Assembly (NCBI GenBank): GCA_965205845.1
Contig: CBDBIG010000002.1
Span: 643,170-707,169 of the forward strand
Direction of reading: 5' to 3'
DNA length: 64,000 nucleotides
DNA from: CBDBIG01 sp965205845 [NCBI: bacterium]
GTDB lineage: Bacteria; SAR324
This document shows, piece by piece, positions 8,790-18,354 of the stretch (the stretch's first letter is position 1; every line of letters starts with the position of its first letter). The position numbers and the translations under genes were made by a program. Under the pieces are notes generated by a model that saw nothing but the letters and a program-made list of their open reading frames with translations, was not told where the DNA came from and made no database searches.

Positions 8790-9660
8790 TTCATTTTTGA
8801 ATCATTTATCCCAAATTCAGTATCCTCATCCAGCTAGCAGCAATGTATTGACCCCGCTTCATCTGCTCGACGGTGTTCCAGGGAATTTTTAGCAAATTGG
8901 GGCCACCACACCAGCCAAACATTGTGCACGGGAGACTGCAACATTCGAAGACCATTCTTGCTGTAGAGAAACTGGGTAGTGCTGCCTCGCGAGCCCGTGC
9001 CTTGCTCAGGGTACCTCAAAGCGCAAGGGGTAGCCCGTTTGCGCCAGTCCTTCGCTTACCGTGCGCGCTTAAAACCACCTGGGCGGGCCCGAGGGGGCGT
9101 TTATGGGTTTGCTGCATTGGCACAAACCCCCCTTAAATCGAATCTCTGTTTTGCTTTTGGGGCGTTGTTGGGTTTGGGTGGGCTGGGGGCTGGGGCATCA
9201 TACCTTGAGACGCGGAGTGTGGCTGGGTTTGTGCCGCGGTTTGTGCCGCGGTTTGCACCCCGCGGCCTAAGCGCAGCCCCAAGGCAAATGCACGCGCTTT
9301 TATGACACGGAGCGCATCCATTACACCAGCGATGGACGCACCCAAAAAGCAGCCCCTGAGGGACACCCTTGGCATGAAGGCGATGCCATCATCGCACAAA
9401 GCCCTACCGACACTGCTGGCCAAGCAACAAGCAAGGGAAAACGCCGCGAGGGTCGCCTACGAAACCGACCAAGGGGCAGGCCAAGCGCAACAAGACAGCC
9501 AAGCACAAGGCCAAAGGGGGAGCACTTAAGGAATAGAAAAAGAGGCTTTTCCAAAAAGTATCAAAAGTGTATTGCGCACCCTTAACGATCAAGGGCTCTT
9601 GGCCAAGATAAAATCACTTTTGCAAAACCTCTTCTTGACTAAGGGGAGTATAGCAGGCGT
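8790..9660. other. Unassigned debris region
   Basis: About 870 bp with several short open frames but no recognisable domain. A plus-strand frame at 9302-9529 (MTRSASITPAMDAPKKQP) and a minus-strand frame at 9133-9423 overlap, and neither shows a ribosome-binding site or family motif. The region is flanked by broken DUF262 and methylase fragments, so it is likely degraded mobile DNA. Confidence 0.4.
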
Positions 9661-9684
9661 TTCGTAAGAGAGGTGAACCAAAAA

Positions 9685-9903
9685 ATGAAAAATTTTCTGC
9701 CTTGGCACAGGGGAAAAACCCGCATTGCAAACCAACTGGCAAAGGCCATTGAAAGCATCCCCCACGCATGTTACCGCAAGCCTTTTATGGGCGCAGCCCA
9801 GGTGGTTTTGCCCGAAAACGCACACGCACTATTTCCGAGGTGCAAAGGTGGCAATGATGGCGAATTAAAATTAAACGGCGAAACGGACGGTGTCAAAGCA
9901 TGA
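9685..9903 (+). pseudogene. Dam-type methylase 5' fragment
   Basis: MKNFLPWHRGKTRIANQLAK and KPFMGAAQVVLPENA are the N-terminal AdoMet-binding region and E/KPFxGAA motif of D12 methylases, corresponding to 2771-2960. The frame degenerates after DGEL and ends at 9903. No target-recognition or DPPY region follows. This is the fourth fragment of this gene family in the window. Confidence 0.7.
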
Positions 9904-10335
9904 GAACGGTTATACACTAATATGGTGGCATAAGCATGTATCTCGGCACAATCCCGCTATATCCTTAGTGGTGTAAAAGCAAGTGTTTCGGCACAACCAC
10001 AAAAAACCCATCATTTTTCCAGTCGCAAAGCATGGGGACGGGCACAGGATTGGGGCTAAGACCCATGCTTTTGGAGGGTTGTCACTGGCTTGAAACAGTA
10101 CTTCTTGATTTGCTAGTATGCCCTTGGAATTTGAGGTCAATAACCCACCTAAAAAGACACGGTATGCTGATTGGACAGCTACCACCTTGTTGGTGAGCGA
10201 GCAAGGTTGTGCAACAATACCCTCCTTTTTTGGACACAAATGCCGCACTTTACTTTTTCATCAAAATTTCTCGCAAAATGAAGGTGAAGTTCAACACACT
10301 ATCGGTCCATCTTAAAATGAAGAAAGCCTTACACC
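9904..10335. other. Intergenic with a dispersed short motif
   Basis: No gene is supported. Positions 9929-10000 contain AAGCATGTATCTCGGCACAA, CCCGCTATATCCTT and TGTAAAAGCAAGTG. Related copies occur at 35063-35175 and, inverted, at 47276-47310. A putative promoter for the RraA-like gene would lie in the last 80 bp. Confidence 0.4.
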
Positions 10336-11028
10336 ATGCCAGATTATACAGATGATACCAGTATGTTCGCCTTGCTCAAGGAGCGCTTGTTTACAGCAGT
10401 GGTGGGTGATGTGATGGATAAATTAGGTTTTAAATACCAATTTCTGCCCGCAGGGATCATGCCTCTAAACAAACGCATGAAACTGGCAGGGCGTGCGATG
10501 CCTGTCCTGGAAGCGGATATTTTTGACGCTGGGTCGGAACGATCGGCGGGGCCTTTGGCACAAAAACCCTTTGGTTTGATGCTCGAAGCCTTGGACGATT
10601 TAAAACCCTTTGAAGTGTATGTGGCCACGGGTGGATCTTTGCGCTACGCCATGATCGGCGAGTTGATGGTCACACGGGCATTGCACTTAAAAGCGGCGGG
10701 TGCGGTCTTAAATGGGTATGCTCGTGATGCCTTGGGCATTGATACATTGGGGTTTCCTGTATTTTGTTGTGGCGAGTACGCGCAAGATCAAGGCCCGCGG
10801 GGCAAGGTGATTGATTTTCGCTGTGCGGTCGAAATCGGGGGGGTCTGCATTCGACCAGGAGATTTATTGTTTGGCGATCGCGAGGGTGTGCTTCTCATTC
10901 CACGCCAAGCAGAAAAAGATGTTATTCGTCTTGCTTTGGAAAAAGCGACGGCTGAAAATCGGGTGGGCGACGCCATTCGTAACGGGATGGGAGCAGTCGA
11001 GGCGTTTAAGAAGTTTGGTGTGATGTAA
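10336..11028 (+). CDS. RraA-like / HMG aldolase-fold protein
   Basis: The 230-aa protein has the family signature: GELMVTRALHLKAAGAVLNG, then a helix with RDALGI, FPVFCCGEYAQD and RPGDLLFGDREGVLLIP. The fold is shared by RraA (RNase E regulator) and 4-hydroxy-4-methyl-2-oxoglutarate/oxaloacetate aldolases, where the Gly-rich loop and the Arg-x19-Asp pair bind oxyanion and metal. The aldolase or decarboxylase role is the more common one for proteins with this C-terminal extension, but the sequence alone does not decide. It stands alone, with about 300-bp gaps on either side. Confidence 0.75.
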   Translation: MPDYTDDTSMFALLKERLFTAVVGDVMDKLGFKYQFLPAGIMPLNKRMKLAGRAMPVLEADIFDAGSERSAGPLAQKPFGLMLEALDDLKPFEVYVATGGSLRYAMIGELMVTRALHLKAAGAVLNGYARDALGIDTLGFPVFCCGEYAQDQGPRGKVIDFRCAVEIGGVCIRPGDLLFGDREGVLLIPRQAEKDVIRLALEKATAENRVGDAIRNGMGAVEAFKKFGVM

Positions 11029-11358
11029 ACCGTAAGTATAAACTTCATCGCCTGGGCTTTTACCATGTATTCATGGTCTACGCAAACGCGCTCAACGGGG
11101 TATTAGATATCCCCCCGCTATTAGGTAACCGTTCAGGTTTTGTTAAGGTGTGAGTCATTAAACTTAACGCTGAAAGGTTGGCGCTACTTGGCCCTTAAGT
11201 GTCCATTCATGATGCCAGGTGCATGTTTGGCTGCGCCATGAGGGCGTTGGTGTTGAAGGTTGGCGGTTACGGGTTTTTAGTGATTTTGGGTATCGGTTTT
11301 CTTGCTACCCGGCGGTTTTTTTACCCACCCACCAAGAAACGGCGCTAGGTGTACGAAC
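11029..11358. promoter_or_regulatory. Intergenic region with inverted repeat upstream of the two-component operon
   Basis: GTTAAG (11142-11147) and CTTAAC (11163-11168) form an inverted pair about 190 bp before the response-regulator start, in an AT-rich patch. PmrA/QseB-type regulators bind CTTAAG-like half-sites, so autoregulation is plausible, but the half-site orientation differs from the classical direct repeat. Inference only. Confidence 0.3.
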
Positions 11359-12018
11359 ATGCGGATATTGCTTGTAGAAGACGATGCACTAATTGCCAAT
11401 GGTTTGCTTGCATGCCTAAAGCACGAAGGTTATGCCATGGATCATGTGGATGATGGCCTTGATGCTGCAGAGGCTTTGCAAAACGCGAACTATGCATTGG
11501 TCATTTTAGACCTTGCGCTGCCTGGGTTGGATGGCATCGAGGTATTGCGCCATTTGCGAGGCCGAGCCAACCAGACACCTGTGCTTATTTTAAGCGCAAG
11601 GGGTGAGACAGAGGACCGTATTTTGGGTTTGGACGAAGGTGCTGATGACTATTTGATAAAGCCTTTTTCAGTCAAGGAGGTGTTAGCGCGTTGTCGTGCG
11701 CTTATTCGCCGCGCCCAAGGGCTAAGCACAGATCATATCGTAATTAACGAGGTCGAAATTGATAGCAAAGGGCATCAGGTATTTAATCGGGGGCAAAAAA
11801 TAGACCTATCGCCTAAGGCTTTTGCCCTGTTGCATATCCTTGCGGGTAAGCGCGGTGAGGTGGTTTCGAAAAAATCCCTACATACTGCGCTGTATAGTTG
11901 GGAAGATGAGGTCGAGAGCAATACCCTTGAGGTATTTGTTTCTCGAATTCGCCACCAACTTGGCCGCGATTTTGTGCGTACCGTGCGCGGAGTGGGTTAT
12001 ATGATTCCCGCGGCGTAA
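11359..12018 (+). CDS. OmpR-family response regulator (QseB/PmrA-like)
   Basis: The 219-aa protein has a receiver domain (MRILLVEDDALIANGLL; acidic pair at residues 8-9; phospho-acceptor Asp51 in LVILDLALPGLDG; Lys in YLIKPFS) and a C-terminal winged helix ending FVSRIRHQLGRDFVRTVRG. It activates or represses promoters when phosphorylated by the adjacent kinase. ATG 11359 was chosen because the receiver starts there; the upstream extension is non-homologous. The kinase gene starts 33 bp later, so they form an operon. Confidence 0.92.
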   Translation: MRILLVEDDALIANGLLACLKHEGYAMDHVDDGLDAAEALQNANYALVILDLALPGLDGIEVLRHLRGRANQTPVLILSARGETEDRILGLDEGADDYLIKPFSVKEVLARCRALIRRAQGLSTDHIVINEVEIDSKGHQVFNRGQKIDLSPKAFALLHILAGKRGEVVSKKSLHTALYSWEDEVESNTLEVFVSRIRHQLGRDFVRTVRGVGYMIPAA

Positions 12019-12050
12019 CCCTCTTTTCTGGATCACCCCATTTTTTTGCC

Positions 12051-13403
12051 ATGCGGTCGTTTTTTTCAAGGCATTTTATTTTAGGGCTAAACCGTGCACT
12101 CATCGTTTTGTGGCTGTTGTTGGGTTTATGGTTGGTTTCGATACTGGTCATTGTAGGGCGTACTTTGCACGTGTCTGGTGGGCACTATGGCAAGCAAAGA
12201 ATAAGCCATATGGCAGCCCAAATTGGGAGTAACGTGAAGCAAGATACCCCTTTTTCACAGCAGCAATTAAAAGGCATCTTAAAGCGGTTTGGACGCCATA
12301 AGCCGAGGGATTTTGTGATGGTGTTTCAAAACCAGCAACTGGTGTTTATCTCTAAAAATGCCCCCTTGTACCTGCGCGATTGGAAACCCCCAGGGCAAAT
12401 TTCTAGTGGATGGCTTACTTTGCAAAATGATGTCTTAGAGTTTAAGCGTGGGACGCACGCACCATCTGGGACAGATTTGGTGTTTATCCATTCCCACCAC
12501 CTGCGTAAAAGGCATTTTTGGTGGGTTTTGTTGCTTATGCTTAGCATGGCCTTGTTAGGGGCTGTTTTTGTGCTGCTCTTGCAACGCAGCTTGCGCAAAG
12601 TGCTCGGCGAGATTCACATGGTAAATCAAGAGGTTTCACGGCGCGGTGGCAACAACCTCAATCCCCTTGAGCTGCGAACGCCACCCACCGAAATGCGCCA
12701 AATTGTATTGGCAGTGAACCATCTGTTGATGCGCTTGAAAGAAGCACTAAGGCGTGAGCGCTTGTTTTCACGTAATGCTGCCCATGAGTTGCGCGGCCCT
12801 TTGGCGGGGATTCGTGTACAGCTTGAAGCCATGCAAATTGGCAGTCAAGATGCTCACATACATCAACAAAAAGCGTTGCAAGGGGTGGACTGTGCGGCGT
12901 TGGTGGTATCCCAACTGTTGGCTTTGCTGCGTGCCGAGGCAGGAGGTAAGGGTAATGTGGCTGAACTTGACCTAGCATGCCTTTTATTAGACATGAAAAA
13001 AAAATATCAGTTGCGTGCCGTCGAGCAGCGGGTCAGAATGCGGTTTCATACCCAGGGGTTGGCACGGATGCGCATCAGGCGGTTTGAGGTAGAGACCTTG
13101 GCCTCGAATCTCATCGAAAACGCCTTTAATTATGGCAAAAGTAAGGTGCATGTGCGTGCTGTCGTGCAAAAAAGTGCCCTTATCTTTACCGTAGAAGATG
13201 ATGGGCCAGGGTTAGACGATGCGCATTTTGCACAAGCGTGTAAGCATTTTGAGCGCTTAGATGCCCCCACAGGGAGTGGCTCGGGTTTAGGTTTAGCGAT
13301 TGTTCGTGAACTGGTTCAGGCCAATCAATGGCACTGGGAGCATGGACGTTCCAAGGCATTAGGCGGCCTGAAAGTTTGCGTTACCTTATCACCCCAGCGG
13401 TAG
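12051..13403 (+). CDS. Two-component sensor histidine kinase (QseC/PmrB-like)
   Basis: The 450-aa inner-membrane kinase has a first TM at about residues 14-37 (LNRALIVLWLLLGLWLVSIL), a periplasmic sensor of about 125 residues, and a second TM at about 160-182. HAMP/dimerisation helices and the H-box FSRNAAHELRGPLAGI follow. The H-box has Gly where most kinases have Thr (HELRTPL), which may affect phosphatase activity. The ATP lid motifs are LIENAFNYG, VEDDGPGL and GSGLGLAI. It phosphorylates the regulator encoded just upstream. The stimulus is not readable. Confidence 0.92.
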   Translation: MRSFFSRHFILGLNRALIVLWLLLGLWLVSILVIVGRTLHVSGGHYGKQRISHMAAQIGSNVKQDTPFSQQQLKGILKRFGRHKPRDFVMVFQNQQLVFISKNAPLYLRDWKPPGQISSGWLTLQNDVLEFKRGTHAPSGTDLVFIHSHHLRKRHFWWVLLLMLSMALLGAVFVLLLQRSLRKVLGEIHMVNQEVSRRGGNNLNPLELRTPPTEMRQIVLAVNHLLMRLKEALRRERLFSRNAAHELRGPLAGIRVQLEAMQIGSQDAHIHQQKALQGVDCAALVVSQLLALLRAEAGGKGNVAELDLACLLLDMKKKYQLRAVEQRVRMRFHTQGLARMRIRRFEVETLASNLIENAFNYGKSKVHVRAVVQKSALIFTVEDDGPGLDDAHFAQACKHFERLDAPTGSGSGLGLAIVRELVQANQWHWEHGRSKALGGLKVCVTLSPQR

Positions 13404-13633
13404 TTGCCTTGTCGTTGCCGCATCGGTATGCATTGTTTTTAACGCTCCTTCACCCGCCACCATCCTTGAGGAAAACCTCAGATGCAACGGGGTAAGGGAG
13501 GCCAAAATGATCCCTTTTTTTTCAAAAATTTGATGGGGGGAGGAAAATTGCTTCTACAAGGAAGCGACTGGAATCATGGTGTGGAAAAAGGCAGATTTTT
13601 TCGACTAACCGTGTTGATTCGTAGGAAATGGGG
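13404..13633. other. Intergenic, no gene seen
   Basis: This separates the kinase from the 88-bp duplication. It includes poly-T and GGGG tracts but no recognised site. Confidence 0.4.
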
Positions 13634-13805
13634 TAGCATGGCTGTGCGCGGGGTGCCTAAACCCGTGTTTTTGATGGAAATGCGTGCGTGGCTGAAAAGG
13701 CATGCACTAAAGGGTGTAGGGTAGTATGGCTGTGCGCGGGGTGCCTAAACCCGTGTTTTTGATGGAAATGCATGCGTGGCTGAAAAGGCATGCACTAAAG
13801 GGTGA
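13634..13805. repeat. 88-bp direct duplication upstream of the aminopeptidase
   Basis: ATGGCTGTGCGCGGGGTGCC begins at 13638 and again at 13726, and the copies differ at only a few bases. Each copy encodes the short peptide MAVRGVPKPVFLMEM; in the first copy this ends at 13724. The second copy runs directly into the aminopeptidase 5' region. Whether the peptide is translated is unknown. Confidence 0.85.
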
Positions 13806-13817
13806 AAAAACCGATTT

Positions 13818-16484
13818 ATGGGCAATGAAGGACGCATTTGCAAGCATCACTGGAGCACCACTGGTGAGCAGTTGCATTGGGGTAGGTTGGATGTCGCGAA
13901 GGGTCGGCGCAGTTTTTATGATGAGGATACGCCCATCCAATTTGCCCCTTCGACCCCTGTGGTGGCCAGCACCATGGAGGTGGAACTCCACTTGGATTTT
14001 GAGGAAGAATGTGCCTGGGGATGGACAGAACATACCTGCCAGGTGCTCGCACCTCAAATTGAAGAGGTATGCTTTTGGGCACGCGCTTTGAGCATTGAGA
14101 ACGCGTGGCTGAACGATGACAAAATACCTTGGGAATACGATGGGGAAATGCTGCGGATCGCCCTTCCAAAACCCTTAAAACGAGGGGCCAGTCCGCGGAT
14201 TCGCATGGCACACCGTGTAACCCGCGCGGCGGCAGGCATTTATTTTACCAATCCCAGCCCAGCCCAGCCCAAACGCTTTCGGAGCTGCTGGACCCAGGGC
14301 CAAGATGAGGACAGCCGCTACTACCTGCCCTGCCTCGATGCTCCCAATTTTAAGCAGTGCAGTAAAACCAGCATCTATGTGCCTAAGGGCATGTTTGCCC
14401 TTTCAAATGGGCGCATGGTAGAGCACATCCCCAACGCCACTGCCAGCGAGGATTGCTGGCGTTATGAACTTGACCAGCCCTACTCGACCTATTTATTTAG
14501 CATTGTGGCGGGTAATTTCAGTGTGCACGAAGAAAAGCCCCACGATGTTACGGTGCGTTGGTGCGTGCAAAGAGGACGTGAAGCGGAAGGCCAGCACGCT
14601 TTTGGTCGTACTGCAGATATTTTGCAGTTTTTTTCGCAATTTACCCACACCCCTTACCCTTTTGAGTGTTACACCCAAATTGCGGCACCCGATTTCATTT
14701 TTGGAGGCATGGAAAATTTTACGGTCACCACCCAAACCGATCTAACCTTGCACGATACACGTGCACACCTTGACTTTGCCAGCGAGGATTTAGTGGCCCA
14801 CGAGGCCGCCCATACGTGGTTTGGCAACATGGTTACGGCGCGCAGCTGGAGCCATGCGTGGTTACACGAAAGCTTCGCGACCTACTTTGAAGCCCTCTAC
14901 CTCCAACACTGGAAGGGAGAGGATGAATACCATTACCAGCTCTTGCAAGATGCTCAAAGCTACTTTGCTGAGGATAAACTCTACCGTCGCCCCTTGGTAT
15001 GCAATCGCTACACCCAGCCCATCGACCTCTTCGATGCACACTTATACCCCGGGGGGGCGGTGCGCTTGCGGAATTTGCACATGCTGCTTGGCGATAATTT
15101 TTTTAGAAAAAGCCTGCAACACTACCTTGCCACCCACAGCCATGGACTTGCGGAAACGGTCGACCTTAGCCGCGCCACTGCGCATGTGAGTGCTCAAAAT
15201 TACGACTGGTGGTTTCATCAATGGATTTTTTGCGCAGGTTATCCCAAACTGGAAGCCAGCTTCGCTTGGGCCGAAAAAGAAAAACAGGCAACCGTTACTC
15301 TCAAGCAGTTCGAGAAAAAACGCGACCCTACAGGCTCACGCAACGAAGGAGGCTGGTTTCGTTTGCAACTCAAGGTATTGTTCGATACAGGCAAAACCAA
15401 CAAGCCCGTTTTTCATACCTTGCATTGTGAAATAAAAGACGAGAGAACTACCATGGCCATTGCGCTCCCAAATCGTCCGCGCATGGTACTGATTGACCCC
15501 GACTACACCATGCCCTGCAAGCAGGTTGATTGGAAAGATAAAAGCCAAGATCTTCTTTTACACGAGCTAAGCCATGCTCCCAATGTAACCCACCGCATAG
15601 ACGCAGCCATGGCCTTGGCTAAACAACCCTCTTTACGCAGCGTACAAGCCCTTAAACGTGCCTTGGCTAAAGAGGCCTTTTGGGGGGTGCGGGTAAGTAT
15701 TGTGCGCGCCATAGGCGAAATAGGCGGCGAGGCAGCACGCGATACCTTGCTGGTAGCCCTAAAGCAAAAGCACCCCAAGGTACGGCGCGAGGTGGTACGT
15801 GTTTTAGGCTGGTTTAAGCAAGACCCCAAAGTAGGGCATGCCCTTTCGCGCAAGGCAAAACGAGGGGATGCCTCTTATTATGTGGAGGCCGAAACCGCGA
15901 AAGCCCTGGGGGCTGTCCGGGAAAAACGAGCCAAAAACACCTTGACACGCATGATGCAACGCCCCTCTCACGTAGAGGTAATTTGCCGTGGTGCACTCGA
16001 GGGTCTGGCTGCCTTAGACGAAGAAAACGTACTCCCCTTGCTCTTGAATGCGCTTCAAGAAACCCGCTTACCCTTGGTACAAAGCACGGCCATGCGTGCA
16101 TCTGCCACACTGGCCCGCGGGCGTCCCCACTTAATGCGCCAAGTTCGCGAAGCCTTGCTTGATGTGCTTGAACGTCGCGGCGACCCTCCGGGGCACTTTT
16201 TTCCTAAACTCTCTGCCATTCGCGCACTCGCAACCCTAAACGATGAAGAAGCCATCCCCAGTTTACTGCGCATGGCCGAGCGCGAAGCCGATGGCCGTAT
16301 TAAGCGCCTTGCCCAACTCACCGCCCAATCTTTGCGCGATGGGATGCAAAAACCCCAAGCCCTTTACAGCTTGCAAAGCTCTCTCGACAAAATACAGCAA
16401 ACCAATCAAGGTTTGCGTGAACGCTTGGATAAACTCGAGCAAGGTGGCACCGCCAAGACTAGGGCCAAAACCAAAGCATTGTAG
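13818..16484 (+). CDS. M1-family metallo-aminopeptidase with C-terminal HEAT repeats
   Basis: The 888-aa enzyme has the M1 exopeptidase motif GGMENFT (about residue 295) and the zinc site HEAAHTWFGN (about 327), with the second zinc ligand Glu in LHESFATYFE 18 residues later. An all-beta N-terminal domain precedes the catalytic domain. The last ~250 residues are alpha-helical repeats (for example ALAKEAFWGVRVSIVRAIGE and REVVRVLGWFKQD), then a coiled-coil tail (QSSLDKIQQTNQGLRERLDK). It removes N-terminal residues from peptides, most likely in the cytosol; no signal peptide is visible. An upstream start at 13726, in another frame, was rejected. Confidence 0.88.
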   Translation: MGNEGRICKHHWSTTGEQLHWGRLDVAKGRRSFYDEDTPIQFAPSTPVVASTMEVELHLDFEEECAWGWTEHTCQVLAPQIEEVCFWARALSIENAWLNDDKIPWEYDGEMLRIALPKPLKRGASPRIRMAHRVTRAAAGIYFTNPSPAQPKRFRSCWTQGQDEDSRYYLPCLDAPNFKQCSKTSIYVPKGMFALSNGRMVEHIPNATASEDCWRYELDQPYSTYLFSIVAGNFSVHEEKPHDVTVRWCVQRGREAEGQHAFGRTADILQFFSQFTHTPYPFECYTQIAAPDFIFGGMENFTVTTQTDLTLHDTRAHLDFASEDLVAHEAAHTWFGNMVTARSWSHAWLHESFATYFEALYLQHWKGEDEYHYQLLQDAQSYFAEDKLYRRPLVCNRYTQPIDLFDAHLYPGGAVRLRNLHMLLGDNFFRKSLQHYLATHSHGLAETVDLSRATAHVSAQNYDWWFHQWIFCAGYPKLEASFAWAEKEKQATVTLKQFEKKRDPTGSRNEGGWFRLQLKVLFDTGKTNKPVFHTLHCEIKDERTTMAIALPNRPRMVLIDPDYTMPCKQVDWKDKSQDLLLHELSHAPNVTHRIDAAMALAKQPSLRSVQALKRALAKEAFWGVRVSIVRAIGEIGGEAARDTLLVALKQKHPKVRREVVRVLGWFKQDPKVGHALSRKAKRGDASYYVEAETAKALGAVREKRAKNTLTRMMQRPSHVEVICRGALEGLAALDEENVLPLLLNALQETRLPLVQSTAMRASATLARGRPHLMRQVREALLDVLERRGDPPGHFFPKLSAIRALATLNDEEAIPSLLRMAEREADGRIKRLAQLTAQSLRDGMQKPQALYSLQSSLDKIQQTNQGLRERLDKLEQGGTAKTRAKTKAL

Positions 16485-16838
16485 GGCGCACTTTTTTCCA
16501 AAATACACCTACCTTCACCTCAAAATAAGAAGGGAATTTTTAAAAAAATAAGGGAGTATCCAAGGGATTTGATAAAAGTGCCAAAACAGGGGAACACTTA
16601 CATGCCCACGGGGTGGATAAAGTTTTGCAGGTCGTGTGAAAGAAAACCCCTATGAGGACCCCTTTGGCTATGGGTGTGGGAAAAAATCTCCGGGCGTACT
16701 CCAAGGAGAGACGGATGCAATGAAGACGGATGCAATGGCATGCATGATGACAACAGTTGACCTATGTTGTAAAAATACGCAAAAGTGGGCAAAAGCAAAA
16801 CATTTACCTTCCTTATTTCAAAAAGCAATACACCCACC
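16485..16838. other. Intergenic region before dapD
   Basis: About 350 bp, AT-rich at the left. A short direct repeat, GACGGATGCAATG, occurs twice near 16711-16740. No gene is supported. The dapD promoter probably lies here. Confidence 0.4.
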
Positions 16839-17960
16839 ATGGCAGCCTTAACAAGTAGCGCAACGAGTATCATCCCCCCACCTTCTTTAGCCAACGTGGT
16901 GGTGTTGCGTTTGCGCGATGAGATGGGTAACACCCTTGGGATCATGCCCAATTTAAGCCATTTTCAAGCAGAACTGGCCTTGTTTCACCAAGTGGCCAAC
17001 CCCAGAGGTGGCTTGAACTTGGCAGGCATAGATGCTCTCCCCAACGCGTTGAAAGGTTGCATGCAAAATGCCAGTAGCCCTGCTGCTCTGCTGGCCAAAC
17101 CCGAGGCAGCCCAAAAGCTTCGCCTTGAGTGGGTGAGCACGCCTATTTTGGGGTTGCTAACACGCATTCAACAGCTAAAAGGCAGCGCAGAGGATGCCAG
17201 CGCCTTGATTGACCTGCTTGAAGCGGGACTGGTGCGCACCGCCGAAAAGGTGGCAGGAATATGGTGCCCGCAAGCCTACGCCATTCAGGGGATTTTAAAC
17301 TATTTTGCCACCCAGGAAATGCGCATAATGGAACGAGGCGGTTGGGATAAGGTCCCTTTAAAAACCTCGGCAATGGCAGCAGATGACTTTAACCGTGAAG
17401 GGGTGCGCTATGTCCCGGGGGCTATTGTGCGAAAAGGGTGCTACATTGGACCGGGGAGTGTGCTAATGAGCCACGCCTTTGTGAACATTGGTGCTTACAT
17501 TGCGGGTGATGGGGTGATGGTGGATGTCGCCGCCCGGGTGGCTTCGGCTGCGCAAGTTGGCAAAGGGGTCAAGTTAGGCGCGGGTACGGGAATTGAAGGG
17601 GTACTAGAACCCGCAGGAAGAATGCCCAGCATCATTGAAGACGGTGCAAAAATAGGTGCCATGTGTGAGACTTCGGGGATTGTGGGCGAAGGTTCGGTGC
17701 TGGCGAGTGGGGTGGTGATGGCCTCGGGCAAGCGCATTTACGATGAAGAAACGGGTAAGGTGCTTAACCCCTTAGAGGTGCATGTTGAAGGCAAAACCTA
17801 CCTTTTACCCGTCATTCCACCTTACCGCCTTGCCGTGGGTGGGGGGCTCCCTGCAAAAGATGGCCGAACCATCACCGATGCGGTAATTTTAAAGCCAGGG
17901 GATTTGCGCGAAGGTAACACCCTCAAGCATTTTGAGCGCCAGGGGCTATTGTATCAATAA
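16839..17960 (+). CDS. dapD: 2,3,4,5-tetrahydropyridine-2,6-dicarboxylate N-succinyltransferase
   Basis: The 373-aa enzyme of the succinylase branch of lysine/meso-diaminopimelate synthesis succinylates tetrahydrodipicolinate with succinyl-CoA. The C-terminal half is a left-handed beta-helix: VPGAIVRKGCYIGPGSVLMS, FVNIGAYIAGDG and IIEDGAKIGAMCETSGIVGE. The long N-terminal domain fits the longer DapD subtype (about 340-390 residues, Pseudomonas-like) rather than the 274-residue E. coli type. ATG 16839 (MAALTSS) was preferred over the upstream in-frame ATG at 16785, whose extension looks non-coding. The product feeds both lysine and peptidoglycan; ddl, a cell-wall gene, is 1.1 kb away on the opposite strand. 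Confidence 0.92.
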   Translation: MAALTSSATSIIPPPSLANVVVLRLRDEMGNTLGIMPNLSHFQAELALFHQVANPRGGLNLAGIDALPNALKGCMQNASSPAALLAKPEAAQKLRLEWVSTPILGLLTRIQQLKGSAEDASALIDLLEAGLVRTAEKVAGIWCPQAYAIQGILNYFATQEMRIMERGGWDKVPLKTSAMAADDFNREGVRYVPGAIVRKGCYIGPGSVLMSHAFVNIGAYIAGDGVMVDVAARVASAAQVGKGVKLGAGTGIEGVLEPAGRMPSIIEDGAKIGAMCETSGIVGEGSVLASGVVMASGKRIYDEETGKVLNPLEVHVEGKTYLLPVIPPYRLAVGGGLPAKDGRTITDAVILKPGDLREGNTLKHFERQGLLYQ

Positions 17961-17980
17961 ACGCACCCTTATGGGACCAC

Positions 17981-18267
17981 TCACGTGCTGCATGTCCGTG
18001 CATCTGCATTGTCGCCATCACACCCACCTCTTAATAGAGGTGCTCAATTTGTTGGGCACTTACACAGGTCACGTGCTGCATGTCCGTGCATCTGCATTGT
18101 CGCCATCACCCACCTCTTAATAGAGGTGCTCAATATCACACCCAACTCTTAATAGAGGTGCTCAATTTGTTGGGCATTTACACAGGTCACGTGCTGCATG
18201 TCCGTGCATCTGCATTGTCGCCTTCACCCACCTCTTAATAGAGGTGCTCAATTTGTTGGGCATTTAC
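17981..18267. repeat. Tandem repeat with hairpin, about 3 copies
   Basis: TCACGTGCTGCATGTCCGTG starts at 17981, 18069 and 18187. Each unit ends with the perfect hairpin CACCTCT-TAAT-AGAGGTG (18025, 18111 and 18229; an imperfect copy near 18143) and then GCTCAATTTGTTGGGCA. The array lies between the convergent dapD and selenoprotein-like genes. The hairpins lack T-runs, so they are poor terminators but could stabilise 3' ends. Confidence 0.92.
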
Positions 18268-18354
18268 AGGGAGAAAATACGCACAGCCTGTGGTTTGCTC
18301 AAAAAGAGTTGCTTAAAATGATTGGGAATGCAGAAATGTAAAGCACTCCTTGGC

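Noticed and set aside
13726-14091. 121-codon frame overlapping the aminopeptidase start
   Set aside because: Only the duplicated leader part looks protein-like; the rest is antiphase to the clear M1 enzyme.
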